Positions 38,533-47,946 of a DNA stretch of 64,000 nt are shown here, piece by piece. The notes beneath the pieces were generated by a model that saw only the letters and a program-made list of their open reading frames with translations, made no database searches and was not told the DNA's origin. Location of the stretch: assembly GCA_009738435.1 (NCBI GenBank), contig CP046522.1, positions 1,705,249 to 1,769,248 of the forward strand. Reading direction: 5' to 3'. Positions within the stretch are counted from its first letter, which is position 1. Every line of letters begins with the position of its first letter. The DNA is from Clostridium bovifaecis (lineage in GTDB: Bacteria; Bacillota; Clostridia; Clostridiales; Clostridiaceae). Both the position numbers and the translations under genes were made by a program.

Positions 38533-38545
38533 AGGAGATAGAGTT

Positions 38546-39523
38546 ATGAGTTTAATGATTTATTCAGTATTAGTGGCATTTATTATATCTATACTTCAGG
38601 GGCCTATACTAATACCTCTATTGCATAAACTAAAGTTTGGGCAAAATATAAGAAATGAAGGGCCACAAAGCCATAAGAAAAAGTCTGGAACACCTACTAT
38701 GGGAGGAATTATATTTATCCTTTCAAGTATAATAACTGTATTTATCGTGCTGAAAAAGCCAGGTTTTGAGACGATGCTTGCAATGTTTGCTTTTGTATCT
38801 TTTGGGATAATAGGTTTAATCGATGATTTATTAAAAATAGTACATAAAAAGAATGAAGGATTAAAAGCTTATCAAAAAATGTTACTATTACTTATTGTTT
38901 CATCAGTAATTACTTTCTATGGATATAACGATCCTAAGATAGGTAGCAGTATTATAATTCCTTTTATACACAAGACTTGGAATCTAGGAATCTTTTATGT
39001 ACCTTTTATAATATTATATTTTGCAGCTACTACTAATGCTGTAAATTTGACAGATGGATTAGATGGGTTAGCTACAAGTATTACTCTGCTTGTAATGACT
39101 TTCTTTGCTGTAGTAAGCTATGCAACAGGTCATTATACGCTCTCCATATTTTGTGCTACAGTAGGAGGAGCACTTTTGGGATTTTTAAGGTATAATGCAC
39201 ATCCAGCACAAATTTTTATGGGAGACACTGGTTCATTAGCATTAGGAGGGGCAGTTGGAGTAGTGGCTATGATACTAAAACTTCCTCTAATAGTTATAAT
39301 TGTTGGAGGAATTTACTTGGCAGAAACCTTATCGGTAATACTTCAAGTTACCTCATTTAAGCTTTTTGGAAAGAGAATTTTTAAGATGAGTCCATTGCAT
39401 CATCATTTTGAGCTAAGTGGATGGCATGAGACTAAGATTGTTTCAATATTTTCTATAGTCACAGTAATTTTATGTTTAATTGGATTTTTATCTCTAATGC
39501 AAATGAATAGTTTATCCTTATAA
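38546..39523 (+). CDS. mraY: MraY, phospho-MurNAc-pentapeptide translocase
   Basis: An integral membrane enzyme (ten helices) that moves phospho-MurNAc-pentapeptide to undecaprenyl phosphate, making lipid I. Conserved polar motifs are [21 protein letters not shown] with its catalytic aspartates, [25 protein letters not shown] and the [14 protein letters not shown] loop. Length 325 is normal. ATG 38546 is preceded by AAAGGAG. Confidence 0.97.
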   Translation: MSLMIYSVLVAFIISILQGPILIPLLHKLKFGQNIRNEGPQSHKKKSGTPTMGGIIFILSSIITVFIVLKKPGFETMLAMFAFVSFGIIGLIDDLLKIVHKKNEGLKAYQKMLLLLIVSSVITFYGYNDPKIGSSIIIPFIHKTWNLGIFYVPFIILYFAATTNAVNLTDGLDGLATSITLLVMTFFAVVSYATGHYTLSIFCATVGGALLGFLRYNAHPAQIFMGDTGSLALGGAVGVVAMILKLPLIVIIVGGIYLAETLSVILQVTSFKLFGKRIFKMSPLHHHFELSGWHETKIVSIFSIVTVILCLIGFLSLMQMNSLSL

Positions 39524-39547
39524 GTATTTTAAATAGGAGGATATGTT

Positions 39548-40656
39548 ATGGAAAAACCCAAAAACAAAATGGGTCAGGTTGATTTTATTTTATTTGCAAC
39601 CATATTGATTTTAGTTTCTGTTGGTATAATCATGGTATATAGTGCTAGTTCATATGCTTCCTTACATAGTAAATACTATAATTATGACGATATGTTTTTT
39701 TAAAGAAGCAAGGTTTATGGGCAATCATTGGTATCACTTTTATGATTATAGCAGAAAAAAGAGATTATCATAAATTGAAAAAAAATGCAGGATTTTTTAT
39801 AATAATAACAGTAATTTTACTTCTTGCCGTTTTTGCTTTCCCAGATAATCATGGGGCTAGAAGATGGATTTACCTCCCAGGGGGGGCTTCTATCCAACCA
39901 TCTGAAATTGCTAAATATGTAGTGGTGCTATATATGGCTAAAAGTATAGAGCAAAAGGGAGAAAAAATAAGAACATTTAAATATGGGATTATGCCTTATT
40001 TGCTCGTATCAGGTTTCTTTGCAGGACTTATTCTACTGGAAAAAAACCTGAGTATTGCATCTGTTGTAATGATAGTTACTTTAATTGTTTTATTTTCTTC
40101 AGGATGTAAGAAAAAGCATATGGCTATTCTATTCTTGCTTGTATTTGCAGCAGGAGTAGCTTTTACAGTACTTGAACCATATAGAATGAAGAGGCTTGTA
40201 AGTTTTCTTAATCCATGGGAGGATCCCAAGGGAGATGGGTATCAGCTAATACAGTCTTTGCTAGCTTTAGGTTCAGGAGGAATATTAGGTATGGGTATTG
40301 GACAATCGAGACAAAAGTGCTACTACATACCTGAACCTCATAATGACTTTATTTTTTCAATTATTGGGGAAGAACTAGGGCTTATAGGATGCGTTGTTAT
40401 TATATGCTTATTCTTGGTGTTTATTTGGAGAGGAATTAAGACAGCCATAAGAGCTAGAGATGTATTTGGCACTTTGTTAGCTATTGGAATAACAGGGGTA
40501 ATAGCTATTCAAGCGATAATAAATATAGCTGTTGTTACAGGATCAATGCCTGTAACAGGGGTACCATTACCGTTTATCAGTTATGGAGGATCTTCTCTAG
40601 TATTCAATTTAACTGCTATGGGAATACTTCTCAACATATCAAGACAAACTAATTAA
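39548..40656 (+). pseudogene. ftsW: FtsW/SpoVE SEDS glycosyltransferase (frameshifted)
   Basis: A SEDS-family peptidoglycan polymerase that works with the class B PBP encoded upstream. The first 51 codons (39548-39703) read MEKPKNKMGQVDFILFATIL up to YDDMFF, then stop at a run of seven T (39695-39701). One more T continues as MFFLKKQGLWAIIGITFMII into the long frame ending 40656, with ARRWIYLPGGASIQPSEIAK, FSIIGEELGLIG and the C-terminal GGSSLVFNLTAMGILLNIS. Full length is about 370 residues, normal. AGGAGG precedes ATG 39548. This lone dcw SEDS gene is likely essential for division or spore cortex, so a homopolymer sequencing error is favoured. Confidence 0.9.
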
Positions 40657-40664
40657 CTTTAAAT

Positions 40665-40691
40665 AAAAAGCATTGCATTGCAATGCTTTTT
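40665..40691 (+). terminator. Terminator after ftsW
   Basis: AAAAAGCATTGC (40665-40676) pairs with GCAATGCTTTTT (40680-40691) around a three-base loop, and T-rich DNA follows. It splits the dcw region into two transcription units, mraZ-ftsW and divIB onward. A possible promoter (TTAATC 40741, TATTAT 40763, spacer 16) lies before divIB. Confidence 0.9.
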
Positions 40692-40806
40692 ATTTTGATT
40701 ATAAAGTAATTAATTTAATTAAAAAAAGAATTAAACAAGTTTAATCTTAATATATTATGTGGTATTATATAGATAGAAATTTTGAAAGTTCTGAGAGGAA
40801 TCTATT

Positions 40807-41580
40807 ATGAAAAGTAGTTCAACATTGGATAAGAATGAATTGATTGAAAAGAGAAGAAAAAGAAAAAAAATAAAAAGGTATATGTTATTATTTATATTAT
40901 TTATATCTATAAGCATTACTTTGTGTTTGAAATTGCCTTATTTTAATATTAAAAGTATAGAAGTTGAAAACAATAGAAATATAAGTTCTGACGAAATTAT
41001 AAAGCTTTCAGATATAGGAACAGGAAAAAATATTTTTTACTTAGATTTGCAGCGTAGTAAGACTAATATAACTAAAAATTCGTATATATTAAGTGTAAAG
41101 ATAAGAAGAAAGCTTCCTAATATAATTAAAATCCATGTGGAAGAAAGAACAGCAGTTTTTTATATTAAAAAAGGAGAAAAATATTTTGTAGTTGATAAAA
41201 ATGGAGTTATATTAGAAGAAAAAGAATTAATAAGTGGAATGAAGCTTATTAAACTTGATGGATTTGATAAGAATAACTACAAAGTAGGAGAAGTAATTAA
41301 TGAAAAGGATGGTAAGAAAATAAAGACTATAGGTCAAATTACCGAGCTTATTAAAAATTTGAATGAAGATATACCAGAACCTTCTATAGTGGACTTGAGC
41401 GATTTAACTGATATAAAAGTATGCTATGGGAATATGGTAATTAAGTTAGGGACAAGCGATGATATAGATAAAAAATATAATAGAGCAATTAATATTTTAA
41501 TGTATAATAAATTAGTAGATAAAAAGGGGTATATAGATGTAAGTTATAAAGGAGACCCAGTATTTTTAGTAGAAGACTAG
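40807..41580 (+). CDS. divIB: DivIB/FtsQ, cell division protein
   Basis: A bitopic membrane protein of the divisome. A basic cytoplasmic stretch (residues 10-28, KRRKRKKIKR) precedes the helix YMLLFILFISISITLCL. Outside comes the POTRA domain FNIKSIEVENNRNISSDEIIKLSDIGTGKN, then the FtsQ core with KLPNIIKIHVEERTAVFYI and VVDKNGVILEE. It links FtsL-DivIC to the PBP. Length 257 is normal. ATG 40807 follows GAGAGGAATC. Confidence 0.93.
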   Translation: MKSSSTLDKNELIEKRRKRKKIKRYMLLFILFISISITLCLKLPYFNIKSIEVENNRNISSDEIIKLSDIGTGKNIFYLDLQRSKTNITKNSYILSVKIRRKLPNIIKIHVEERTAVFYIKKGEKYFVVDKNGVILEEKELISGMKLIKLDGFDKNNYKVGEVINEKDGKKIKTIGQITELIKNLNEDIPEPSIVDLSDLTDIKVCYGNMVIKLGTSDDIDKKYNRAINILMYNKLVDKKGYIDVSYKGDPVFLVED

Positions 41581-41591
41581 GAGGATCTGTT

Positions 41592-42308
41592 ATGAATAGA
41601 TTACGTTCACAAATATCTGTAGGCGTTGTATGCGTGCTATTAGGATTTATGATAACATATCAGTTAAAATCCGTAATGCAGCAGAAGAAGGAATCTGATG
41701 AAAAAAGAAATGTAGCACAGATTACAATAGAGATAGAACAGCTTAAAAAACAAAAGCAAAATTTAGAGGATAAGGTAAATGAGCTTCAAGCTCAGATTAA
41801 AAACTATGAAAATGCAGCTTCGAGTAATAATGAGATGGCGAAAGAGATAGTTAAAAAGTTAGAGGACACAAGAATACTTACGGGAAACGTTGATGTAGAA
41901 GGAGAGGGTGTTATAATATATTTAACGCCTCAAAGTGAGTTTTTTGGAGGCGGTACAGAAGGACCTACTATTATTGATACAGATTTGATTAAGATTGTGA
42001 ATGAACTAAATGCTGCAGATGCAGAAGCAATTTCTATAAATGATATAAGGGTTACGTCAAGGACAGGCATAAGAAGTGCCAGCAATTATATTACAATAAA
42101 TGAGGAGCGAATTTCTCCATATAAAAGAATTACCATTAAAGCTATAGGTAATAAGATAAATCTAAAGAAAACTTTAGAGTTTCCAGGAGTGCTGGATGTA
42201 GGTTTTGATGGATGTGAAGTAAAATATGAAGTAGTAGATAAGGTACAAATTAATAAATATGATAAGAGTTTAAAATTAGAATATGCTAAACCTATAAAAG
42301 ATAAATAG
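41592..42308 (+). CDS. DUF881 family membrane protein (first copy)
   Basis: An N-terminal helix (about residues 8-22), a coiled coil (EIEQLKKQKQNLEDKVNELQAQIKNYE), then the conserved DUF881 domain with GNVDVEGEGVIIYL, DTDLIKIVNELNAADAEAISINDIR and ITIKAIGNK. The family sits beside sbp and ftsZ/divIB in Firmicutes and Actinobacteria; no firm function is known, though a divisome or membrane-linked role is commonly inferred. A paralogue lies two genes downstream. Confidence 0.92.
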   Translation: MNRLRSQISVGVVCVLLGFMITYQLKSVMQQKKESDEKRNVAQITIEIEQLKKQKQNLEDKVNELQAQIKNYENAASSNNEMAKEIVKKLEDTRILTGNVDVEGEGVIIYLTPQSEFFGGGTEGPTIIDTDLIKIVNELNAADAEAISINDIRVTSRTGIRSASNYITINEERISPYKRITIKAIGNKINLKKTLEFPGVLDVGFDGCEVKYEVVDKVQINKYDKSLKLEYAKPIKDK

Positions 42309-42318
42309 AGGTGTTATT

Positions 42319-42660
42319 ATGATTATATTAATCGGACTTATATTAGGTACTATAATAGGAATGTTTTGGAACATAAGTATTCCTATGAGGTTTTCACCTT
42401 ATATTTCTGTTGCAATTTTTGCATGCTTAGATTCAGTTTTTGGAGCAATTAAAGCATCTATAGACAAAAAGTTTAGGGCTGATATATTTATTTCTGGTTT
42501 CTTTGGTAATGCTGTTTTGGCGGCTGCGCTGACTTATCTAGGAGATAGATTGGGTATGCCTATATATTTAGCTGCAATAATAGTATTCGGAGAGAGAATA
42601 TTTAATAATTTCTCTTCTGTAAGAAGATTATTGCTAGAAAGAGCAAAGTCACATCAATGA
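42319..42660 (+). CDS. sbp: Small basic protein family membrane protein (DUF1290, Sbp)
   Basis: A 113-residue protein of about three membrane helices: IILIGLILGTIIGMFW, YISVAIFACLDSVFGAIKAS and the pair around DIFISGFFGNAVLAAALTYLGDRLG and IYLAAIIVFGERIF. The LDSVFGAIKASIDKKF segment is the family signature. It is always found between the two DUF881 genes in clostridia, as here; its function is not established. It ends nine bases before the second DUF881 gene. Confidence 0.93.
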   Translation: MIILIGLILGTIIGMFWNISIPMRFSPYISVAIFACLDSVFGAIKASIDKKFRADIFISGFFGNAVLAAALTYLGDRLGMPIYLAAIIVFGERIFNNFSSVRRLLLERAKSHQ

Positions 42661-42669
42661 GGTGATTAA

Positions 42670-43413
42670 ATGAAAACTAATGAAGCTAACATATTTATTT
42701 TTATAGCTTCAATAATTATAGGTGTGTTGATATCATCTAATATGAACTTTAGTAAAGTGAACAATAAGGTGTTTTTGACGCCAGCAGAGTATCAAGAAGC
42801 GTATGATTATAACAGCAAATTAAATAAAGATATTGATAATTTAAATGAGAAGTATTATGAATATTATACTAAGCTCCAAAACTATAAAGAGAATAAAAAT
42901 AGTAAAGAGGATGTACTTGGACAGGTGAATAAGGAGATATACGATAATCAAGTTATATTGGGAAATGTAGACGTTGAAGGAGAAGGAATAATAATCAATC
43001 TCAGTGATGCTAGTGATGAATTTCAAGAGAAAGTAGTAGATCCAAATGACTGGTGGGCTAGAACAGTACATGATACTGACATTGTCAATGTAATTAATGA
43101 ACTGAAAATAGCAGGAGCTGAAACTATCTCTCTTAACGGCCAAAGAATAACTGATAGGTCTAGTATACTCTGTTGGGGGGTTTTTGTAGAATTAGATGGA
43201 ATCAAAATTCCAGGACCTTTTAATATAAAAGCTATAGGAAATAAAGATAAGTTATATAGTTATATGGCAGGAGAGGGAGGATATATATCCTTCTTAAAGA
43301 TTAGGGGAATTAAAGTTAATATGAATAAATATGATAAAATTAAAATTTTAGCGAATGATAAAAGTTATAATTATAAATATATGAAAGAGGTAAAAATCAG
43401 TAATAAAAAATAA
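42670..43413 (+). CDS. DUF881 family membrane protein (second copy)
   Basis: It has the same design as the copy at 41592: one N-terminal helix (IFIFIASIIIGVLISSN), a coiled coil (YNSKLNKDIDNLNEKYYEYYTKLQNYKENK), and the domain GNVDVEGEGIIINLSD, DIVNVINELKIAGAETISLNGQRI and NIKAIGNKDKLYSYM. It has diverged more in the loop between the first two motifs. The pair probably arose by duplication. Confidence 0.92.
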   Translation: MKTNEANIFIFIASIIIGVLISSNMNFSKVNNKVFLTPAEYQEAYDYNSKLNKDIDNLNEKYYEYYTKLQNYKENKNSKEDVLGQVNKEIYDNQVILGNVDVEGEGIIINLSDASDEFQEKVVDPNDWWARTVHDTDIVNVINELKIAGAETISLNGQRITDRSSILCWGVFVELDGIKIPGPFNIKAIGNKDKLYSYMAGEGGYISFLKIRGIKVNMNKYDKIKILANDKSYNYKYMKEVKISNKK

Positions 43414-43434
43414 TGTTATAAGGAGACGATCTGA

Positions 43435-44100
43435 GTGTCCATAGAAGAAAGAATTAATAAGATTATTAATGAAATCCCAAAAGGAGTTACTTTAATTGCT
43501 GTTTCAAAAACAAGGACTTTGGAAGAAATGGAAGAAGCATATAAAACTGGGATTAGAGATTATGGTGAAAATAAGGTACAAGAACTCATAGAAAAGGAAG
43601 AGAAATTTTATAAGGATGTTAGGTGGCATTTGATTGGGCACTTACAAAGAAACAAAGTAAAATACATTGTAGGTAAGGTTCATTTAATACATTCTTTGGA
43701 TAATGTTAGGTTACTAGAAGAAATAGAAAAGAGATATTTTGAGAGTGGTGAAACAGCAAATGTATTAATTCAAATTAATATTGGAAAAGATCCTAATAAA
43801 TCAGGAATTTTGATAGAAGACCTGGAAGGGCTTATTGAGACGTGCGAAAAGTGTAATAACGTTAAAGTTAAGGGGCTCATGACTGTGATCCCTAAGGGAA
43901 CTGAAGAAAGTAACAGAAGATATTTTAATGAGATGAAAAAAATATATGATTCTTTGTCAAAAAAGAGGTATAATAATATAACAATGGAATATCTTTCTAT
44001 GGGCATGAGTGGAGATTATAAAATAGCCATTGAGGAAGATGCAAATATTATTAGAATCGGTGAAGGAATATTTGGAAAAAGAGCATATAATAATATTTAG
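43435..44100 (+). CDS. yggS: YggS/PROSC family pyridoxal phosphate homeostasis protein
   Basis: A PLP-binding TIM-barrel-like protein that buffers free pyridoxal phosphate and is not known to be a catalyst. The PLP lysine is in [11 protein letters not shown] near residue 25, followed by [30 protein letters not shown] and the [28 protein letters not shown] end, all conserved. Length 221 is normal. GTG 43435 follows AGGAGA. It commonly lies upstream of sepF in Firmicutes. Confidence 0.95.
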   Translation: MSIEERINKIINEIPKGVTLIAVSKTRTLEEMEEAYKTGIRDYGENKVQELIEKEEKFYKDVRWHLIGHLQRNKVKYIVGKVHLIHSLDNVRLLEEIEKRYFESGETANVLIQINIGKDPNKSGILIEDLEGLIETCEKCNNVKVKGLMTVIPKGTEESNRRYFNEMKKIYDSLSKKRYNNITMEYLSMGMSGDYKIAIEEDANIIRIGEGIFGKRAYNNI

Positions 44101-44111
44101 GAGGGTATAAA

Positions 44112-44576
44112 ATGGCAGGTAAAATGATTAATAAGGTTATGGATTTTCTAGGTTTGGAAGAAGAGATGGAAGAAATAGAAGAAGTGGAAGATGAAAATAT
44201 AGAACAAGAAGAAGAGCAAATAGAAAATATATTCAATGCATCTAACTCTAAGAAAGCAAAAGGCAATAAGGTTGTAAGTATTCATACTGCAGCAAGTGCA
44301 AAAATATTAATACTCAAGCCTACAGATTATGATGAGGCATTAGAAATATGTGATAATTTGAAAAGTAGAAAGATAATAGTAGTAAACATGACTAATCTCG
44401 AAGGTAAAGTGGCCCAAAGACTCTTAGATTTTATGGCTGGAGCTAGTTATGCATTAGGTGGATCCTTAGAAGAGGTTGAAAAAGGAGTATACATAATATC
44501 TCCGTCTAATGTAGAGATTTCAAACGAATTAAAAAATGAATTATCCAGTAAAGGCTTATTGAATTGGACTAAATAG
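44112..44576 (+). CDS. sepF: SepF, Z-ring alignment/anchoring protein
   Basis: SepF polymerises into rings that bundle FtsZ and tether it to membrane. The N-terminal amphipathic helix [21 protein letters not shown] is the membrane anchor, a poorly conserved acidic linker follows, and the core domain shows [19 protein letters not shown], then [29 protein letters not shown] and the ISPSNVEI end. Length 154 is normal. ATG 44112 has a strong AGGAGGG site. Confidence 0.96.
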   Translation: MAGKMINKVMDFLGLEEEMEEIEEVEDENIEQEEEQIENIFNASNSKKAKGNKVVSIHTAASAKILILKPTDYDEALEICDNLKSRKIIVVNMTNLEGKVAQRLLDFMAGASYALGGSLEEVEKGVYIISPSNVEISNELKNELSSKGLLNWTK

Positions 44577-44591
44577 TAATTGGAGGACAAA

Positions 44592-44861
44592 ATGATATTA
44601 GTATTAGAAAAAGCTTTTGGTTTATTATTTCAAATAATAGAGTTATTGATATTTGTTGATGTAATGCTGTCTTGGGTATATAGGGGAGAAAATTCTCTTA
44701 CGAGATTAGTACATACCTTTACAGATCCTTTTTTATACCCAGGAAGAAGAATACAAGATAGGTTAATGCCAGGGCTTCCAGTGGATTTATCTCCTATAAT
44801 TGGGTTATTTATATTGTGGATACTTGAAGCTTTAATTAATACTGTACTAGGAATCTTTTAA
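44592..44861 (+). CDS. ylmG: YggT family membrane protein (YlmG)
   Basis: A 90-residue two-helix protein with LLFQIIELLIFVDVMLSWVYR and LSPIIGLFILWILEALINTVL, joined by the conserved FTDPFLYPGRRI loop. Family members support division or osmotic adaptation in bacteria and nucleoid distribution in plastids, with no defined activity. The frame opens with TTG 44580, but ATG 44592 behind GGAGGAC is the sensible start. It lies between sepF and ylmH as in Bacillus. Confidence 0.92.
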   Translation: MILVLEKAFGLLFQIIELLIFVDVMLSWVYRGENSLTRLVHTFTDPFLYPGRRIQDRLMPGLPVDLSPIIGLFILWILEALINTVLGIF

Positions 44862-44862
44862 A

Positions 44863-45645
44863 ATGAACAAAAAAGAGTTTTTAAATAGAATAAAATATGA
44901 AGACAAAGTCATCTTGTCAAATATATACGATAAAATTTTGCTTCGTGAAAAGACAGGAAAGGCTGTGTATGTATGTGAATTTTATCCACCTATCGTGTGG
45001 AAGAGCTTAGTTAATATTAGTGAGGGATTAAACTGTAAAATCCATACCTATGGTGTCTTTGAGGAAAGTGATAGAAGACTTATTTCTATTTTATCAAAAG
45101 ATGAAACTGATAATATTAATGATTATCCAGTAGATTTAATAAAAATCAAAAACAAGTCCAATTTTGTTGATCTAAAACATGCTGATTTTTTAGGTGCTTT
45201 AATGAATCAAGGTATAAAAAGAGAAAAATTCGGAGACCTAATATTAGAGGACCAAAATTGCTATGTTCCTGTGTGCAAGGATATTTCAGAATTTGTAAAA
45301 GAAAACTTAGTAAGGATAGGAAAGAACCCTTGTGAAATTGTAAGCATAGATACAAAAAATACTAAAGTTCCTACATATAAGTTCGAAAAGAGGAATATAG
45401 TGGTTACATCTATGAGGCTTGATTCTGTAGTAGCAAGCATATGTGGTATTTCTAGAAATACTTCTGCGGAGATGATTAAAAAAGGCCTAATTTTGTTAGA
45501 TTATGAAAAGGCATTACAAAAAGATACATATGTAGATGTTGAATCTATTATAACTGCTAGAGGATATGGAAAATTTAAAATCCATGAGCATATTGGAAAA
45601 ACACAAAAGGACAGGGAAAAGATAATTATTAAAAAATACATATGA
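44863..45645 (+). CDS. ylmH: YlmH, S4-domain RNA-binding protein
   Basis: A 260-residue protein whose C-terminal S4 domain (MRLDSVVASICGISRNTSAEMIKKGLILLDYE) binds RNA; the N-terminal part (YVCEFYPPIVWKSLV) is the family-specific domain. YlmH has been linked to ribosome-associated quality control, assisting RqcH-type tailing of stalled chains, which is notable because rqcH is in this window too. The start ATG 44863 is two bases after ylmG and has a weak ribosome site, so translation may be coupled. Confidence 0.93.
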   Translation: MNKKEFLNRIKYEDKVILSNIYDKILLREKTGKAVYVCEFYPPIVWKSLVNISEGLNCKIHTYGVFEESDRRLISILSKDETDNINDYPVDLIKIKNKSNFVDLKHADFLGALMNQGIKREKFGDLILEDQNCYVPVCKDISEFVKENLVRIGKNPCEIVSIDTKNTKVPTYKFEKRNIVVTSMRLDSVVASICGISRNTSAEMIKKGLILLDYEKALQKDTYVDVESIITARGYGKFKIHEHIGKTQKDREKIIIKKYI

Positions 45646-45661
45646 GTATGGGGTGGGTAAC

Positions 45662-46255
45662 ATGGTAATTACATCAATGGATATTAATAATAAAGAGTTT
45701 AAAAAATCACTTAGAGGTTACGATTGTGATGAAGTAGATGAGTTCTTAGATAAAATCGCAGAAGACTACGAGGTTATCTATAAAGAAAATTCATCACTTA
45801 AGGAAAAGGTTGAGATATTAGAAGAGAGATTAAGACACTATGCTCAAATAGAAGAAAACATCCAAAAGACCTTATTATTAGCTCAAACAGCTGCAGAACA
45901 GGCAAGAGCTACAGCACAAAGTGAATCTGAATTATTAGTTAGACAAGCAAATGAATCGGCCCAAAAGATAATAGACAAAGCTCATAATGATGTTGTAAAA
46001 ATACATGATAATTATGAAACTATAAGACAAGAATTTTTGAAGTTTAGAGCCCAATTCAAAAGTTTTATGAATGCACAACTGGATACATTTTCTAGTTTAG
46101 AGAAGGAGTTTATGAAAAACTATAATGTAGGAAATGCGGTTGATATTTCAGATATCAAGCCTAAAGAAATAGATGAAAAGCTCTTAGAAGATACCGAAGA
46201 ATTTAATGATGTTGACCTGGATGTTATAAAAAGCTTCTTTGTTAAAGAGAACTAA
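45662..46255 (+). CDS. divIVA: DivIVA, polar/septal localisation protein
   Basis: DivIVA senses negative membrane curvature at poles and septa and recruits division and sporulation proteins. The N-terminal domain MVITSMDINNKEFKKSLRGYDCDEVDEFLDKI carries the membrane-binding turn and the usual YDxDEVDEFLD. The rest is coiled coil, as in EILEERLRHYAQIEENIQKTLLLAQTAAEQ, followed by an acidic tail. The frame begins with ATG 45653, but ATG 45662 after GGGTGGG gives the standard start. Length about 197 is normal. It is the end of the ylm block, followed by a terminator. Confidence 0.95.
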   Translation: MVITSMDINNKEFKKSLRGYDCDEVDEFLDKIAEDYEVIYKENSSLKEKVEILEERLRHYAQIEENIQKTLLLAQTAAEQARATAQSESELLVRQANESAQKIIDKAHNDVVKIHDNYETIRQEFLKFRAQFKSFMNAQLDTFSSLEKEFMKNYNVGNAVDISDIKPKEIDEKLLEDTEEFNDVDLDVIKSFFVKEN

Positions 46256-46280
46256 AAGTCTCATATTGAGGCTTTTTATT
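46254..46280 (+). terminator. Terminator after divIVA
   Basis: AAAAGTCTCA (46254-46263) pairs with TGAGGCTTTT (46267-46276) around TAT, with one T-G pair, and T-rich DNA follows. It ends the ylm-divIVA transcript just after the stop codon. Confidence 0.85.
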
Positions 46281-46300
46281 TTTAGTTAAAAAGGGTATTG

Positions 46301-46329
46301 TTGACAATAAAAAAGTATTACTGTATTCT
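46301..46329 (+). promoter_or_regulatory. Sigma-A type promoter for mtnN
   Basis: A perfect -35 box TTGACA (46301-46306) and a -10 box TATTCT (46324-46329) are 17 bases apart, between the divIVA terminator and mtnN. A downstream TATTAT lies a few bases further and could act instead. Confidence 0.65.
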
Positions 46330-46369
46330 ATTATAGACATATAGCTATATAATGAAAAGGAGAGATATT

Positions 46370-47062
46370 ATGATTATTGGAATTATTGGTGCCATGGATG
46401 AAGAAGTTGAGATACTATTAAAAAATATTGAACTTACAAAAAAGGATAAAAAAGCTAATATGGAATTTAACATAGGAGAGCTCTGGGGTAAAAGTGTTGT
46501 TGTGGTAAGAAGTGGCATAGGTAAAGTAAATGCAGCAGTATGCACTCAGATTCTAATAGATGATTATAAAGTAAATAAGGTTATTAATGTAGGAGTTGCT
46601 GGAGGAATAGGAAAGGAAATATTACCAGGAGATGTAGTTATTGGAGAAAATTTAGTACAACATGATGTAGACACATCAGTATTTGGAGATAAACTTGGAC
46701 AAATTCCAAGGCTAGAAGCATATGACTTTAAATGCGATTCAACTTTAGTTAAATTAGCTAAAGAAGCTTGTGATAACTCATCAGAACATAAAAGCTTTAT
46801 TGGAAGGATAGTTTCAGGAGATCAATTTATTGCAAGTGTGGAAAAGATTAAGTGGCTAAATGAAGAATTTGATGCTATTGCATGTGAAATGGAAGGTGCC
46901 AGCATAGCTCAAGTGTGTTATTTAAATTCAGTTCCTTTTGTAATAATAAGGTCCATTTCGGATAATGCTAATAATGGAGCGCATATAGATTATGAAAAGT
47001 TCATTCCAATCGGTGTAAAGAATTCTACTAATATATTAAAGAATATGTTGCAGGCGATGTAG
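46370..47062 (+). CDS. mtnN: MTA/SAH nucleosidase
   Basis: The enzyme cleaves adenine from 5-methylthioadenosine and S-adenosylhomocysteine, clearing inhibitors of methylation. MIIGIIGAMDEEVEILL begins the protein; GVAGGIGKEILPGDVVIG is the nucleoside phosphorylase fold signature; VACEMEGASIAQVCY-like and FVIIRSISDNAN (catalytic Asp) lie near the end. The frame opens at 46352, but ATG 46370 behind AAAGGAGAG gives the family start. Length 230 is normal. A sigma-A promoter lies before it. Confidence 0.96.
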   Translation: MIIGIIGAMDEEVEILLKNIELTKKDKKANMEFNIGELWGKSVVVVRSGIGKVNAAVCTQILIDDYKVNKVINVGVAGGIGKEILPGDVVIGENLVQHDVDTSVFGDKLGQIPRLEAYDFKCDSTLVKLAKEACDNSSEHKSFIGRIVSGDQFIASVEKIKWLNEEFDAIACEMEGASIAQVCYLNSVPFVIIRSISDNANNGAHIDYEKFIPIGVKNSTNILKNMLQAM

Positions 47063-47072
47063 GTGATGATAA

Positions 47073-47876
47073 ATGAATAAACTTCTTGTTGAAAATACTG
47101 ATGGAGGCTCAGTTGCAGTACATGTTAAAAATGTAATTATCGGAGGAAAAGAAAAAGTTGTAATTTCTGGACCATGTGCAGTAGAAGATTATGATATTAT
47201 GATTTCTATTGCAAGAAAGTTAAAAAAGCTTGGCGTAGATATTATACGTGGGGGAGCTTTTAAACCTAGAACATCTCCATATAGTTTTCAAGGATTAGAA
47301 AACGAAGGACTCAAGATATTAAAAAAAATTGGTGAAGAAGTAGGTATGCCTGTAATTAGTGAAATAATGGATACTAGAGATGTAGAGGGATGCTATAACT
47401 ATATAGATATGATTCAAATTGGTTCTAGAAATATGTATAACTATAGTTTGCTAAAGGAAGTTGGAAAGACAAATATGCCAATTTTGCTTAAAAGAGGGAT
47501 GAGTGCAACAATAGAAGAATGGCTTTATGCAGCAGAATATATAATGGCAGAAGGTAACAAAAGTGTAGTATTATGCGAAAGAGGTATACGCACATTTGAA
47601 ACTTATACAAGGAATACCTTAGACTTAAATGCGGTTGCATTAATAAAGGAACGATACAGGTTACCTGTAATTGTAGATCCCAGCCATGGTACAGGGATAA
47701 GAGAATTAGTTACAAGAATGTCTTTAGCAGCTATAACTGCTGGAGCAGATGGATTAGAGATTGAAAGTCATATAGTACCTGATGAAGCGATGTCAGATGC
47801 TGCACAAACTATTTCTATGGAAACATTAAAAACTATAATTCAGAATGTGAAAAAATTAAATATAGATTTTAGCTGA
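47073..47876 (+). CDS. aroF: DAHP synthase (3-deoxy-7-phosphoheptulonate synthase), type I-beta
   Basis: The enzyme condenses phosphoenolpyruvate with erythrose 4-phosphate in the first step of the shikimate pathway. Seen motifs: VVISGPCAVEDYD, IIRGGAFKPRTSPYSFQG, SEIMD, IQIGSRNMYN, ILLKRGM and VIVDPSHGTG, characteristic of the KDO8PS-like DAHP synthases. At 267 residues only a short stretch precedes the barrel, so no N-terminal regulatory chorismate mutase or ferredoxin-like domain is fused. It follows mtnN closely and is not with other aro genes here. Confidence 0.94.
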   Translation: MNKLLVENTDGGSVAVHVKNVIIGGKEKVVISGPCAVEDYDIMISIARKLKKLGVDIIRGGAFKPRTSPYSFQGLENEGLKILKKIGEEVGMPVISEIMDTRDVEGCYNYIDMIQIGSRNMYNYSLLKEVGKTNMPILLKRGMSATIEEWLYAAEYIMAEGNKSVVLCERGIRTFETYTRNTLDLNAVALIKERYRLPVIVDPSHGTGIRELVTRMSLAAITAGADGLEIESHIVPDEAMSDAAQTISMETLKTIIQNVKKLNIDFS

Positions 47877-47946
47877 TGTAATAAAATAATTTTCTTTGAA
47901 AAAAATAAGTAACAGATTCTAAATTTTATTTGAAGGGGCTGTTATT

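Noticed and set aside
39695..39742. Programmed frameshift in ftsW
   Set aside because: A slippery T run is present, but no stimulatory structure or internal ribosome site is apparent, and the same kind of break occurs throughout the window.
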